Of a stretch of 22,603 nt of DNA, positions 12,811 to 20,804 are shown piece after piece; the stretch's first letter is position 1, and each line of letters starts with the position of its first letter. Position numbers and translations under genes: made by a program. Below the pieces are notes generated by a model. That model was not told the DNA's origin, searched no databases, and worked only from the letters and a program-made list of their open reading frames with translations. The stretch covers positions 1 through 22,603 of IMG/VR virus record IMGVR_UViG_3300034023_000110. One strand, 5' to 3'. The DNA comes from a virus.

Positions 12811-13911
12811 TTAATTCCTCTTTACGGTTACGCCCGGCGGCAGCGGCGTTTTGACGGTTTCGCGCTCCATTTGCTGGCGGCGTTCGCGCGTCTGCGTAGC
12901 GATGTCAGACGACGGCGCTTCGCCGCGATAGCTGTATGTGTCGTCAAACGCTGCGCGCACATTCTCTTGCGCGACTTGCAAATCAATAAGATATTGACGG
13001 AGAACCTCGCGCAAATCGTCGGCATCCTGAACCTGCGAGAACGCAGCGACGCTCTGCTCAAGTTTTGCGCCTTCCTGATTAGACACGTTACCCAACGCGC
13101 CGCCAGTAGGTGAAGCATCGCGCATTGCCTGCAAGGCAGAAAAACCGGCGCCCGCACGGATTTTATCGTAAAGAGCTTGGGCGCGGCGGGCTTCTGGGCT
13201 GATGTTTGGTGTGTAAGCTCCGTACACGCCAGTAATAGCGTCCAAACCTGCCTTATCGTTTATGAGTTTCCGTACATCCGTAATGTCCTTATCAAGTTCC
13301 GTAACAGAACTCTGAAGATTGCGAATTGCCTGCGGATACGCCTGATCAAGTTTCAGTTTGACTTTGGGGTCCATAGGCGGTGCAGCGGCTTCTTCGGGCG
13401 GCTGCTGTGTGCTGATCGGCGCCTGCTTGGCTGCCTGCACCTGCGCCTCGCGCAACTGCAATTCGCGCATCTTCAGCGCCTGCGCCGCAGCAGCCGTATC
13501 AGCCTGAAGGCGCATGTTGGCGGTCGGCTCAAGCTGGGCTAAAAGTGCCTGCCCGACTTCGTCCTGCACCAACGCTGCCCGCATGATATTCTTGCGCTGG
13601 TTGAGGTCGCCAATGCTGCGAAGCTGGTCAAGCTGCGACTGCACCGCGCCGCGGTACTGTTCCGGCACCATGCCGAGCGCTGCGCTCAAGCCTTCGTCGC
13701 TGGGGTCCGAGAACGCCGCCGCAATGGCGGGCGACAACGCCGCCGTAAGTTCCTCGGCTTGGCGTGCTTGCGCTGCCTGAGCATCCGCCGCGCGCTGCCG
13801 TTCAATATCAACGATGTTGGCCATGCCTTGCGCCCGCGTCTGCATCATGGCATTGACGTCCGGCAGATCGGGAGCATTAAAAGACATCGGGATGGCAGCG
13901 TTAAGCGGCAT
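12811..13911 (-). CDS. Probable DNA-ejection protein, P22 gp20 position
   Basis: A 366-aa, mostly helical protein rich in Ala and Gln. The N-terminal 170 residues include a long coiled coil (IERQRAADAQAAQARQAEEL and a second Gln/Glu/Arg-rich helix near 150-180), followed by a Pro-rich link and a helical C-terminal domain with GFSALQAMRDASPTGGALGN. It sits between the gp7-like and gp16-like proteins as gp20 does in P22. AAGGTG stands ahead of the ATG at 13911; an inner ATG at 13887 is possible. No enzymatic motif is visible. Confidence 0.6.
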   Translation of the reverse strand: MPLNAAIPMSFNAPDLPDVNAMMQTRAQGMANIVDIERQRAADAQAAQARQAEELTAALSPAIAAAFSDPSDEGLSAALGMVPEQYRGAVQSQLDQLRSIGDLNQRKNIMRAALVQDEVGQALLAQLEPTANMRLQADTAAAAQALKMRELQLREAQVQAAKQAPISTQQPPEEAAAPPMDPKVKLKLDQAYPQAIRNLQSSVTELDKDITDVRKLINDKAGLDAITGVYGAYTPNISPEARRAQALYDKIRAGAGFSALQAMRDASPTGGALGNVSNQEGAKLEQSVAAFSQVQDADDLREVLRQYLIDLQVAQENVRAAFDDTYSYRGEAPSSDIATQTRERRQQMERETVKTPLPPGVTVKRN

Positions 13912-13919
13912 GGCGCACC

Positions 13920-14606
13920 TTAATAGATGGACGTGGCGGGGGTGATGGACTGCAAGTAGTTCATGTACGGCTGATTGGCGTAGTAGCTCCCGACGCCTTG
14001 CGCCACCTGACCAATGCCGCCAGCCAGCGCGTTGACCGCGCCCATGGTACCCGCCGCCTGAACGTTGCCGCGCTGCGCCGCGATGTCTGCCAGCGCCGCG
14101 CCAGTGGTGCCGACGTTCGCGGCCTGACCCGCGGCAGCCGCTTGACCCATGCCCGTCAAATAGCGGTAGGGGTCCATGCGGGCCTCGCGCTGAGTAAGAT
14201 ACCTGCTGAAGGCGTTCTCGTACTCGGAACTGGCGAGGTTCTGGCCGTACTGCTGGATGCCCTTCAGCGTGCCGCCGGACTGAAGCAGACCGCGAGCAGC
14301 CGCCGACCGCTCCAGCGCCTTCATGCCTTCGGACATGCGGAACTGGTAGCCGGGGTCAGCCTGAAACTGAGCCATGCCGAAGTCCTGATAGGGCGCCAGC
14401 TTCTGGTACTCGGCCAGCGCGTTCTTGCCCGCCTCAACATAAGGCTTGGCCAGTTCGATCTGTTGGGCAAGTGCTTGCTGCTGGGCTTGGGCGGCCTTTT
14501 TGGCGGCGTCTTTCTGAGCGTCCGCCGCTTTCTTGGACCCATACGCGCTTGCCGCTGCGGAAGCAACGCCCACAGCAGCGACGGCGGCTATGATTGGTGC
14601 AGGCAT
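13920..14606 (-). CDS. DNA transfer / ejection protein, P22 gp7-like
   Basis: A 228-aa protein with an N-terminal hydrophobic Ala-rich segment (about residues 1-25), an Ala/Lys/Gln helix, and the block YQDFGMAQFQADPGYQFRMS followed by G-x-K-AL-x-RSAAARGLLQSGGTLKG that I know from phage proteins annotated as DNA transfer protein. The Ala/Gly-rich C-terminal half fits an internal virion protein. gp7 in P22 is processed and ejected ahead of the DNA. The ATG overlaps the previous stop (TGATG); AAGGAG lies upstream. Confidence 0.7.
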   Translation of the reverse strand: MPAPIIAAVAAVGVASAAASAYGSKKAADAQKDAAKKAAQAQQQALAQQIELAKPYVEAGKNALAEYQKLAPYQDFGMAQFQADPGYQFRMSEGMKALERSAAARGLLQSGGTLKGIQQYGQNLASSEYENAFSRYLTQREARMDPYRYLTGMGQAAAAGQAANVGTTGAALADIAAQRGNVQAAGTMGAVNALAGGIGQVAQGVGSYYANQPYMNYLQSITPATSIY

Positions 14607-15049
14607 CAGGAAAACTCCTTCAAGTATTCGTGCAGTGTCTCACCATAAAGATGCATCACCTTCATGGCGTTCTTCATAGCACCTGCGTGTCCTTTCGTCA
14701 AAAGGACAACCAGCAGGACGAGGTCATAATAGCCAGCCCGCCACATGAACGACCGGGCGTCGGCCTTGTCCTCCCGCTCGGCGTCATCCGACGCCTGCCA
14801 CTTGAGGACCAACAGGGCCAACCCGGTCTGCAGCGCGGGCGCGTTGGCGAGGTAGAAAGGGTTGGCGGGCATGGTGACGAGGGACGCCCAGATGGCGCTG
14901 TCCAGCCTCGGACGGTCGATGTCGTCGCCGTCCGCCACGTCGTCCAGCGCCTGGATCATCTGCCAGACGTCCAGCAGCCAAGCAATCGCTTCCGGCGGCA
15001 GGTCCAACTCTTGAAAGTGTACAACGAGGGATTGCGCCGCCTCGTCCAT
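14606..15049 (-). CDS. Small helical virion-assembly protein, P22 gp14 position
   Basis: A 147-aa protein of conserved phage type but unnamed function. Features are WLLDVWQMIQALDDVADGDD near the N-terminus, an MPANPFYLANAP block in the middle and a hydrophobic MWRAGYYDLVLLVVLL segment near residue 105-120. It lies directly before the gp7-like gene, where P22 has head-assembly gene 14, so an accessory role in ejection-protein assembly is plausible. GAGGTG precedes the ATG; the start overlaps the previous stop (TAATG). Confidence 0.55.
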   Translation of the reverse strand: MDEAAQSLVVHFQELDLPPEAIAWLLDVWQMIQALDDVADGDDIDRPRLDSAIWASLVTMPANPFYLANAPALQTGLALLVLKWQASDDAEREDKADARSFMWRAGYYDLVLLVVLLTKGHAGAMKNAMKVMHLYGETLHEYLKEFS

Positions 15050-15384
15050 TACGTCACCTCGCGGCCAGACACGCGGATGTTGATGGCCGATGCCGTTCCA
15101 GCAAGGGTTGAAATAATGCCGCCAATCGCCAGCACCTGTCCGACCAACTCGGGGAACGTGTATGTTTCGCTGGCCTGTAACGTCTTGGTCTTAACGATCA
15201 AGTTGTCGTTGCCCGCAGTGCCGCTGGGGTTAAGCAGGTTGACGCTGATCGTCGCTGCCGCAGCCGAGTAGTTGGTGGCGGTAAACTTGTCGATGATCGC
15301 CGTCACGCCAGACGCTGTGTACTGGGTGGTCTGAGCGTTTTCGGCGGTCTTGGCGGGGACGAGAACCTTAACAGTTACAGTCAT
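15049..15384 (-). CDS. Small beta-rich virion protein
   Basis: A 111-aa protein dominated by Thr/Ala/Ser/Val beta strands, without cysteines and without charged clusters, ending in INIRVSGREVT. The pattern suggests a beta-sandwich structural or decoration protein attached to the tail or head vertex. An AAGGAG precedes the ATG at 15384 at good distance. No family is recognised; the structural role is inferred from composition and from its place in the late operon. Confidence 0.6.
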   Translation of the reverse strand: MTVTVKVLVPAKTAENAQTTQYTASGVTAIIDKFTATNYSAAAATISVNLLNPSGTAGNDNLIVKTKTLQASETYTFPELVGQVLAIGGIISTLAGTASAINIRVSGREVT

Positions 15385-15385
15385 G

Positions 15386-16444
15386 TCAAACTCCTTGAAT
15401 GGATGGCACGGACGCCAAACTTACGGTCACAATAACAGATGGCGTGGCCGGACGCACGGGGCCAGTTCGCGCTGCGATGTATTGGATTGTAGTTGCCGTA
15501 TTAGTCGTGGCCCACATTAACTCAACATATTCGTTTGCAGCCAAGTCAATAAACAGGTTGAGCGCCGCGATCAAATGTCCATCAACGCCGCCGTGGCGGC
15601 TTGGCACCGAAAACTGGCTGTTGCTGTCCGCAACGCTAGAGCCATTTTTGCGCATCCAGACATCCGTGTCATGTATCTGCGCGTCTGTATTTACAAACTG
15701 AATACTGAACTGTACGTTGTAAACACCAGCTTTATCAGCGACGATTTTTGATTTGCAGGTGCCTGTTATAGTGGTCGAGGCAACCGTTTGTGACGCGCTG
15801 ACAACGTAGGTTCCGGTACTGCCGTCCGTGCCCGTGGTCTGCGACACGACGTAAGTACCGGCCGTAACGCCAGTTCCAGTCAAAACCATACCTGGATAGA
15901 TCGGCCCTGACGTGATGGCTGTGACCGTCATAGTCGTGCTGGCCGGGCCAATAGAGGCCGTAAACACCGCCGCGCGGTCTTCTATCCTCACGCCGCTGCT
16001 GAACTGCGTGGTATCATACACGACCGGGAATGCCGTCGTACTTGATCCGTCTGGCTGGTTGGCGGTGCTGTAGAAAGACCCGTAGATGGGTGCCGGAACA
16101 TGCGGCGTCACAGGCGGTTGGAGCGCCAGCGCCTGAATAGCCGCCTCAAGATTGGTAGGATCAAACGCAACTTGTTGCGATGCAGCAAGTGCCTGAATTG
16201 CTGTCTCAAGCGGGGCTAGATCAGACGCCGCGGCGGCTGAGGACAGCAGTGCATCCGAGAGAATAGCGTTGGCGTCAATCGTTTCTGCCGGCGGGCCCTT
16301 TTGAATGTCCTCTAGCGAGTTGGTGCTTTGGCCTGTCTGGTTGAACAAACTCAATAGAAACAGATACCACTCACGCGCAATCAATCCTGTCCGCGGATCG
16401 GTCAGCGGGACGCGCGGCGGCGTAATGTTGGTGATGTTAGGCAC
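15386..16444 (-). CDS. Tail needle / knob-type protein with inserted repeat domain
   Basis: A 352-aa protein following the gp10-like gene, where P22 has the gp26 needle. I place the start at GTG 16444, giving [20 protein letters not shown], the usual opening of such phage proteins; an upstream GTG at 16471 would overlap the previous gene by 35 bases. An [10 protein letters not shown] anchor segment is followed by a helical part with LETAIQALA and LEAAIQALA repeats, and a C-terminal TNF/C1q-like beta domain ([32 protein letters not shown]). A Thr/Gly-rich module of about 72 residues interrupts that domain near its beginning. A knob like that of the Sf6 needle is my model; receptor contact is inferred. 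Confidence 0.6.
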   Translation of the reverse strand: MPNITNITPPRVPLTDPRTGLIAREWYLFLLSLFNQTGQSTNSLEDIQKGPPAETIDANAILSDALLSSAAAASDLAPLETAIQALAASQQVAFDPTNLEAAIQALALQPPVTPHVPAPIYGSFYSTANQPDGSSTTAFPVVYDTTQFSSGVRIEDRAAVFTASIGPASTTMTVTAITSGPIYPGMVLTGTGVTAGTYVVSQTTGTDGSTGTYVVSASQTVASTTITGTCKSKIVADKAGVYNVQFSIQFVNTDAQIHDTDVWMRKNGSSVADSNSQFSVPSRHGGVDGHLIAALNLFIDLAANEYVELMWATTNTATTIQYIAARTGPVRPATPSVIVTVSLASVPSIQGV

Positions 16445-18071
16445 TGGTGCCGCTCGCCTGTAGTTCAGCACCCATGATAGCGATCTTGATCGGATCGGTG
16501 CCCGATATTTCGTAAACGCGGTCTCGGATTTTAAGCGTCATGCCGAGGCGACGCCAGATGGTGCGGTAGCCAAACTCGCCGATCTTGCCCATCGATTTCC
16601 AATGTTCATTTGACCATGTGTGGCCGCCGTCGTCCGACCACCGCAGCATGACCTGCGGGTCGTAACCAGGCGCCGCAGGATAGCTGGACGTTCCCAGATA
16701 TACGGGGTCTACATAGTAATCGGGCGCATTGGGCGCAGTTGCGATGTATTCATACCCGTCGTTGGCTTCAGTCGTAAGTTCGCTGCCGCTCTCAGTTGTC
16801 AGATCGCTTTGCGCGTATTCGACAAGGAGAATTGCGCCGTCTTCGGCGGTCAAATCTTCCCCTTCATACGCGGGGTACAGGTTAAGCCCGACACCAGTTT
16901 CGCAATCAAGCTGAAGCGAATGCTGCGCCGTGCGCCGCAATGTGTTCTCGGTGGTTGGAAGCGCACGCCACGACCGCAGCCAACGTTGCGGCGCACCATT
17001 GTCGGAATATACGTCGAGGTCGTAAGCGTAAACATTGCCGTTTTCATAATCGCCGACTAAGTTTTCACTGTTGTAGAAAACCTGCGTTTGCCCGCGCTGC
17101 AACGCCCACTGTTCGTTTTCCCATGCCAGACGTTCGTGCCACGCGCCCGTTATGGCGTCATAAACCCAAGTAGCCCCGGCAGAAGGAAAAGTTAAGACGT
17201 AGAACGAATGGCCGTCTTGCTGGTAAGTATACGCAACGGCGCCAGAAATATTGCCGTACTGCTGAATTTGCCATTCAACCGCGTGCGTCGATATACGCTG
17301 GCCTTGATAGCCGTTGGCAACGTAAACGATGCCCTGCCCACGAAAGTCCTTGCCAAGCCAATAGACCTGATTGTTCATCTTGGCAACGGTATACCGTGCG
17401 GCGCAACCCAACTCGTTGAATGCGCCTTGAATGCGAACAAGCGGAAAATCAGATAGGCCCGCGTTGTACCAAACTTCAGTCGAATTGTTGCCAAACACCC
17501 AAACTTCGCGGTGATCGACGATCATGCTGACGATATTGTCGGGGTCGCCTTCTGCGCTGGCAAAGTCCAGCGGGTCAATGCTGGTTCCATCCAGCAATGC
17601 AGTCACCCAAAGACGCTGGCTATTGGGCTGGATGAAGACGAAGTAGCCGTCGAGATAATCCACGACCGAGGCGCCGGGGAAGTCCGGGTCGGTGATCTGC
17701 GCAAAGACATCGGTTGAGGTGTTGTAAATGTATCCGGCAGGATCGGCGGCGATCATGATCTGTGTGCCGTTATCGGCCATGCTGACAGGCCCGGTGCCAG
17801 ACACCGCACCAAGTGCTACGGCCGAAAATGAACTGTTTACGCGGTAAAACGTGTTGCCAGATACAACGTAGCTGAAAGCGCCGTGTTCCCAAAGCCCGCG
17901 GATAGGCCCGGTGCCGACCGTTGCCCGCAAAGACAGGCCGGGGCAGCGTTGCAGGAAGGCGGGCTGTTTGCCGCCTTCCGGTACAACTTCAGGAAACAGG
18001 TTCACCATACGGCTATCCGCAGCGTTTACGCTGCGCGCTACATAAGATGAACCTAGGATAGGTGTCTGCAT
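16437..18071 (-). CDS. P22 gp10-like packaged-DNA stabilization protein (tail hub)
   Basis: A 544-aa protein of the phage stabilisation family, which closes the portal channel after DNA packaging and forms the tail hub. The N-terminus [24 protein letters not shown] and the repeated beta-propeller-like strands ([49 protein letters not shown]) are typical. Length is close to P22 gp10. A Glu/Thr-rich stretch near residues 400-435 looks like a surface loop. Gene order gp4-fibre-gp10-needle supports the call. The start at 18071 has only a poor ribosome site, three bases after the previous stop. Confidence 0.85.
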   Translation of the reverse strand: MQTPILGSSYVARSVNAADSRMVNLFPEVVPEGGKQPAFLQRCPGLSLRATVGTGPIRGLWEHGAFSYVVSGNTFYRVNSSFSAVALGAVSGTGPVSMADNGTQIMIAADPAGYIYNTSTDVFAQITDPDFPGASVVDYLDGYFVFIQPNSQRLWVTALLDGTSIDPLDFASAEGDPDNIVSMIVDHREVWVFGNNSTEVWYNAGLSDFPLVRIQGAFNELGCAARYTVAKMNNQVYWLGKDFRGQGIVYVANGYQGQRISTHAVEWQIQQYGNISGAVAYTYQQDGHSFYVLTFPSAGATWVYDAITGAWHERLAWENEQWALQRGQTQVFYNSENLVGDYENGNVYAYDLDVYSDNGAPQRWLRSWRALPTTENTLRRTAQHSLQLDCETGVGLNLYPAYEGEDLTAEDGAILLVEYAQSDLTTESGSELTTEANDGYEYIATAPNAPDYYVDPVYLGTSSYPAAPGYDPQVMLRWSDDGGHTWSNEHWKSMGKIGEFGYRTIWRRLGMTLKIRDRVYEISGTDPIKIAIMGAELQASGTSA

Positions 18072-18074
18072 CGG

Positions 18075-18878
18075 TTAAGCCAGCACCGCGCCGCGGAGCG
18101 AGATAGCCCACCAGTCCGAACCAAGGAACTGGAGCACGCAAGCATCGCCCACTGCGTTGAAAGTGATGGTCGTCCCGGCGCCGAGGTTAGTCGGCGTAAG
18201 AATGCCTGTATCACCGCCAGCGGCTTCAGCCACATAGACAATAGTTTTAAGCTGACCTTCAACACCATCAGCCAGCGTCAGTGCGTTACCAGTGGCCGTA
18301 GACGTGAACTTGGTGACTGGCTGCGTGATGTTGACAGCGCCCGCACCGGACAGCGCCTGCACACCCTGAATAAAAGCACCGCTGAAGGTCTGATTACCCG
18401 TAAACGTCTGCGCTGCGTCCGTCCGCGCGATTGAGGCGCTGGTAGACGGGAACGTCATCGTTGTGGCGTCAGTGCCTGCCAACGTAAGTGAATTGCTGAT
18501 CGTTAGCGTTTTGGTATTGGCAATCGTCAGCGTGGCGCTAGTAGCTGGCTGAGTAATAGCTACTTTATTGATGGATGTTGCGGTGGCAACGCCAAGTGTA
18601 GGTGTAATACAAGTCGGCGACGTAAGAACTGGGCTAGTATCTAATACGACACTACCAGAACCTGTGGACGTCGTGACGCCTGTACCGCCACGCGCTACTG
18701 ACAGCGTGCCAGTCGTGCCAGCAACGATTGGAAGGCCAGTTGCGCTGGCCAGCGAAGTGGTGCTGAACAGCAACGCATTGGTAAGTTTCTTAGTGATGCC
18801 ACCCTGTACAATAGGGATTTCATCCGCTGTGGTAGCGGTTGTGGCGGCAGGGAGTTGAGAGATTGCGACAGTGGACAT
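18075..18878 (-). CDS. Repetitive fibre-like virion protein
   Basis: A 267-aa protein almost entirely of Thr, Ser, Ala, Gly and Val, with low-complexity stretches such as SVARGGTGVTTSTGSGSVVL and alternating hydrophobic residues expected of a trimeric beta-helix or fibre. The motif GGTGVTTSTGSGSVVLDTSP is common in phage tail fibres. The last 65 residues look like a small beta domain ending in DWWAI, similar to the ends of two head-region proteins. It lies between the gp4-like and gp10-like genes, so it may be a head-tail appendage. AAGGAT precedes the ATG. Confidence 0.65.
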   Translation of the reverse strand: MSTVAISQLPAATTATTADEIPIVQGGITKKLTNALLFSTTSLASATGLPIVAGTTGTLSVARGGTGVTTSTGSGSVVLDTSPVLTSPTCITPTLGVATATSINKVAITQPATSATLTIANTKTLTISNSLTLAGTDATTMTFPSTSASIARTDAAQTFTGNQTFSGAFIQGVQALSGAGAVNITQPVTKFTSTATGNALTLADGVEGQLKTIVYVAEAAGGDTGILTPTNLGAGTTITFNAVGDACVLQFLGSDWWAISLRGAVLA

Positions 18879-18887
18879 GATATATCC

Positions 18888-19598
18888 TTAATAGTTCCCA
18901 GCAAAAATATTGAACCGCTGACGAGTGCCGACGATGCTGTAAGGCAGTGCCATAATGTCATCGGGATTGTTGATGCGCTTCAGATTGCGCTTAGACGTCA
19001 TGGCGATGCGGGACACCTGCCGCGACGGCTCAACGCCAAATTCCGGCGCAAATTCGCAGGCCAAGTTATAGCGGAACGCGCGGAGATAGCCAGGCGGAAA
19101 CGCCAGCGTGGTAGCAAGATTGGCGGGCTGGTTCAGTTCCTGCACCGACACGATGTGGAACTCCAGCACCTTGGTCGGCACCGGGTAAACGTACATCTCA
19201 ATGTCCGGGTACGTCATGTTGACCCACAACACCTGCGGATAGGTCGAGGTGACGGTTTTGACCGCGATGCCGTTGTACTGCTGCTGGTTGATTAGTTTGA
19301 GGCCGTAGGAGATGCCGCTGGCCGGGTCGCGGAAGTATGTGCTGTCGTCAACCATAACCGGGCGGCTGCCAACAATATTGCCGGTCGGGCCAAAAGTCTG
19401 GAAACGAGCGCCGGGAGGCCACGTTTCAATTTGGTCGATGGTCGAGAAAACAGAGAGACGCTCGGTATTCCAGCTTTCAATCATCTGGTTCATGGCTAAC
19501 AGCGCGTCCTGCGCGGTTTCGGATGACGGCGTTTCGCCTTCGGCCAGCACGCCAATCAGTCGCAGGGAGCCGTTGATGATGTCGCCAGCCGTCGCCAT
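18888..19598 (-). CDS. P22 gp4-like head completion / tail accessory factor
   Basis: A 236-aa protein matching the tail accessory factor type: N-terminal ATAGDIINGSLRLIGVLAEG, then helices with ALLAMNQMIESWNTERLSVF, a beta region with NIVGSRP, and a C-terminal helix with AFRYNLACEFAPEFG. In P22, gp4 binds the portal after packaging and carries the tail hub; its neighbours here are coat-side genes upstream and the gp10-like gene downstream, as expected. AAGGA precedes the ATG at 19598. Whether it has the muramidase activity reported for P22 gp4 cannot be seen. Confidence 0.85.
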   Translation of the reverse strand: MATAGDIINGSLRLIGVLAEGETPSSETAQDALLAMNQMIESWNTERLSVFSTIDQIETWPPGARFQTFGPTGNIVGSRPVMVDDSTYFRDPASGISYGLKLINQQQYNGIAVKTVTSTYPQVLWVNMTYPDIEMYVYPVPTKVLEFHIVSVQELNQPANLATTLAFPPGYLRAFRYNLACEFAPEFGVEPSRQVSRIAMTSKRNLKRINNPDDIMALPYSIVGTRQRFNIFAGNY

Positions 19599-19599
19599 G

Positions 19600-19830
19600 C
19601 TATTCGTCCTTCGTCACGCGCGGGCGACCGCGACGACGCGGAGCCTCAATCATCATATTAGCCTCATCGGCCAGTTCTGGCAAGTCAGCAACGGGGGATT
19701 CGACGGCCTCTTCAATCGTGTCTTCCGGGTCAAACCGCACCCAGCCGTGGCTCTCGTCATACTGCGCTTCCATTTCCATGGTGGCAATCTTGACGCCATG
19801 CTTGGGGTGCATAAGATAGATTTCAGCCAT
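19600..19830 (-). CDS. Small acidic protein with C-terminal AT-hook-like motif
   Basis: A 76-aa protein. The first 35 residues (MAEIYLMHPKHGVKIAT, then MEAQYDESHGWVRFDPED) form a compact beta segment; the middle is acidic (EEAVESPVADLPELADEAN); the end is APRRRGRPRVTKDE, which contains the RGRP core of an AT-hook. Such a tail could touch packaged DNA at the vertex. AAGGATG precedes the ATG, and the gene is the first after a terminator, one base before the gp4-like gene. No named family. Confidence 0.6.
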   Translation of the reverse strand: MAEIYLMHPKHGVKIATMEMEAQYDESHGWVRFDPEDTIEEAVESPVADLPELADEANMMIEAPRRRGRPRVTKDE

Positions 19831-19845
19831 TTTACATCCTTATAG

Positions 19846-19871
19846 AAAACAGGCGGCCCGGAGACCGCCTG
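19846..19871 (-). terminator. Intrinsic terminator within the late operon
   Basis: Arms CAGGCGG and CCGCCTG (19850-19856 and 19865-19871) flank an 8-base loop, and on the - strand the stem is followed by TTTTC. It lies directly after the stop of the 144-aa gene at 19877. The short T tract suggests partial termination, so the coat-side genes would be made in excess over the tail genes. Confidence 0.7.
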
Positions 19872-19876
19872 TCTGG

Positions 19877-20311
19877 TTAAGACGCAACCAGCGGAATGGA
19901 GAACCAATCCGTGGTGTCATACGCAACAAAAAAACAGGCCGTCTTGGCAGCCATTGAAAACGCGGTGGAGCCGGCAACGCTGTTGATCTTAGCGCTGCCA
20001 GGAGCGTAGACCTTCAAAATTGCGTTGGCCGTGTCGTCGTTCTTAATGGCAATTACGCGACCAGCCGTAGGGGCAGGAAGAACAACGCCCTTGGTAGCAT
20101 CGGCTGCGGTAACCCAGCTAAACGAAGCCGTCAGAGCCGTCGCGTCGGCGCGGGTAGACCCGGCCGCCGCAGGCTTGGCGACGTCAAGATTGAGCGAGGA
20201 TACGACCGCGCCAGCAAAGGTGCCGCCAGAAATAACGGCATCGGTGATCGTGGTGCCCGAAACCAGTTCGGGGTCGGCGTAAGCAACGCCCACAGGCTTT
20301 GTATTCGGCAT
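19877..20311 (-). CDS. Small beta-rich head protein, possible decoration protein
   Basis: A 144-aa protein rich in Ala, Thr and Val. The N-terminus MPNTKPVGVAYADPELVSGT leads into repeated GTTITDAVISGGTFAGAVV strands typical of trimeric phage beta structures, and the C-terminal 65 residues form a small beta domain ending TTDWFSIPLVAS. Located two genes after the coat protein, it may decorate the head. It ends just before the terminator. AAGGAG precedes the ATG at 20311. Confidence 0.6.
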   Translation of the reverse strand: MPNTKPVGVAYADPELVSGTTITDAVISGGTFAGAVVSSLNLDVAKPAAAGSTRADATALTASFSWVTAADATKGVVLPAPTAGRVIAIKNDDTANAILKVYAPGSAKINSVAGSTAFSMAAKTACFFVAYDTTDWFSIPLVAS

Positions 20312-20332
20312 GGTATTCTCCTTGAGGGTTTA

Positions 20333-20354
20333 GGCCCCTGCCGAAGCAGGGGCC
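20333..20354 (-). promoter_or_regulatory. Stable UUCG hairpin between two head genes
   Basis: Nine perfect pairs (GGCCCCTGC at 20333-20341 and GCAGGGGCC at 20346-20354) close a loop that reads TTCG on the - strand, flanked by C and G, the very stable C(UUCG)G tetraloop. No T tract follows, so it is more likely a processing or mRNA-protecting structure than a full terminator. Confidence 0.55.
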
Positions 20355-20361
20355 ATGTTGC

Positions 20362-20778
20362 TTACGAAATGGCGTAAAGCGCCCAAGAGCTATCACCCAA
20401 CCTGCGCGCACGGAACGAACGAACCGTGCCAGCCGTGGCCGCGATGGTCATCAGACCCTGCGAGCCGCCCGAGCCAATCGACCAGCCCGTGTTGGTCGTC
20501 ATGGTGATGACGCCAGCCGTGGTGGTGTTGATGACGCGGAAGTCGAAGGTCGTGCCAACCTTGGAGTTGGACAGCAGCGCATCAAGGTCCGAAGCCAGCG
20601 GAAGCGTGTAAGCCGCCGTGGTCGTCGGGGTGCCAATGATGATGCCGTTGGTGATCTGCGCCGGGGTGAGCGTTGCGCTGTCCGTGGCAGTTGCGGGGGC
20701 CGCAGCAACGGAAATCTTAACTTCGTTAAGATTGCCGTCGTTAAACTGATAACCGCCGCCTACAGAAGGAAGTGCCAT
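20362..20778 (-). CDS. Small beta-rich head protein, possible decoration protein
   Basis: A 138-aa protein encoded directly after the coat gene. It begins MALPSVGGGYQFNDGNLNEV, then Thr/Ala-rich strands (SATLTPAQITNGIIIGTPTT), and ends with a beta domain closing in LGDSSWALYAIS. Small beta proteins next to coat genes often decorate capsids, and that is my inference. AGGAG lies 8 bases before the ATG. Its C-terminal half resembles those of the 144-aa neighbour and the fibre-like protein. Confidence 0.65.
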   Translation of the reverse strand: MALPSVGGGYQFNDGNLNEVKISVAAAPATATDSATLTPAQITNGIIIGTPTTTAAYTLPLASDLDALLSNSKVGTTFDFRVINTTTAGVITMTTNTGWSIGSGGSQGLMTIAATAGTVRSFRARRLGDSSWALYAIS

Positions 20779-20804
20779 GTGCGTGTTCTCCTAATTTGTA
20801 CCTG

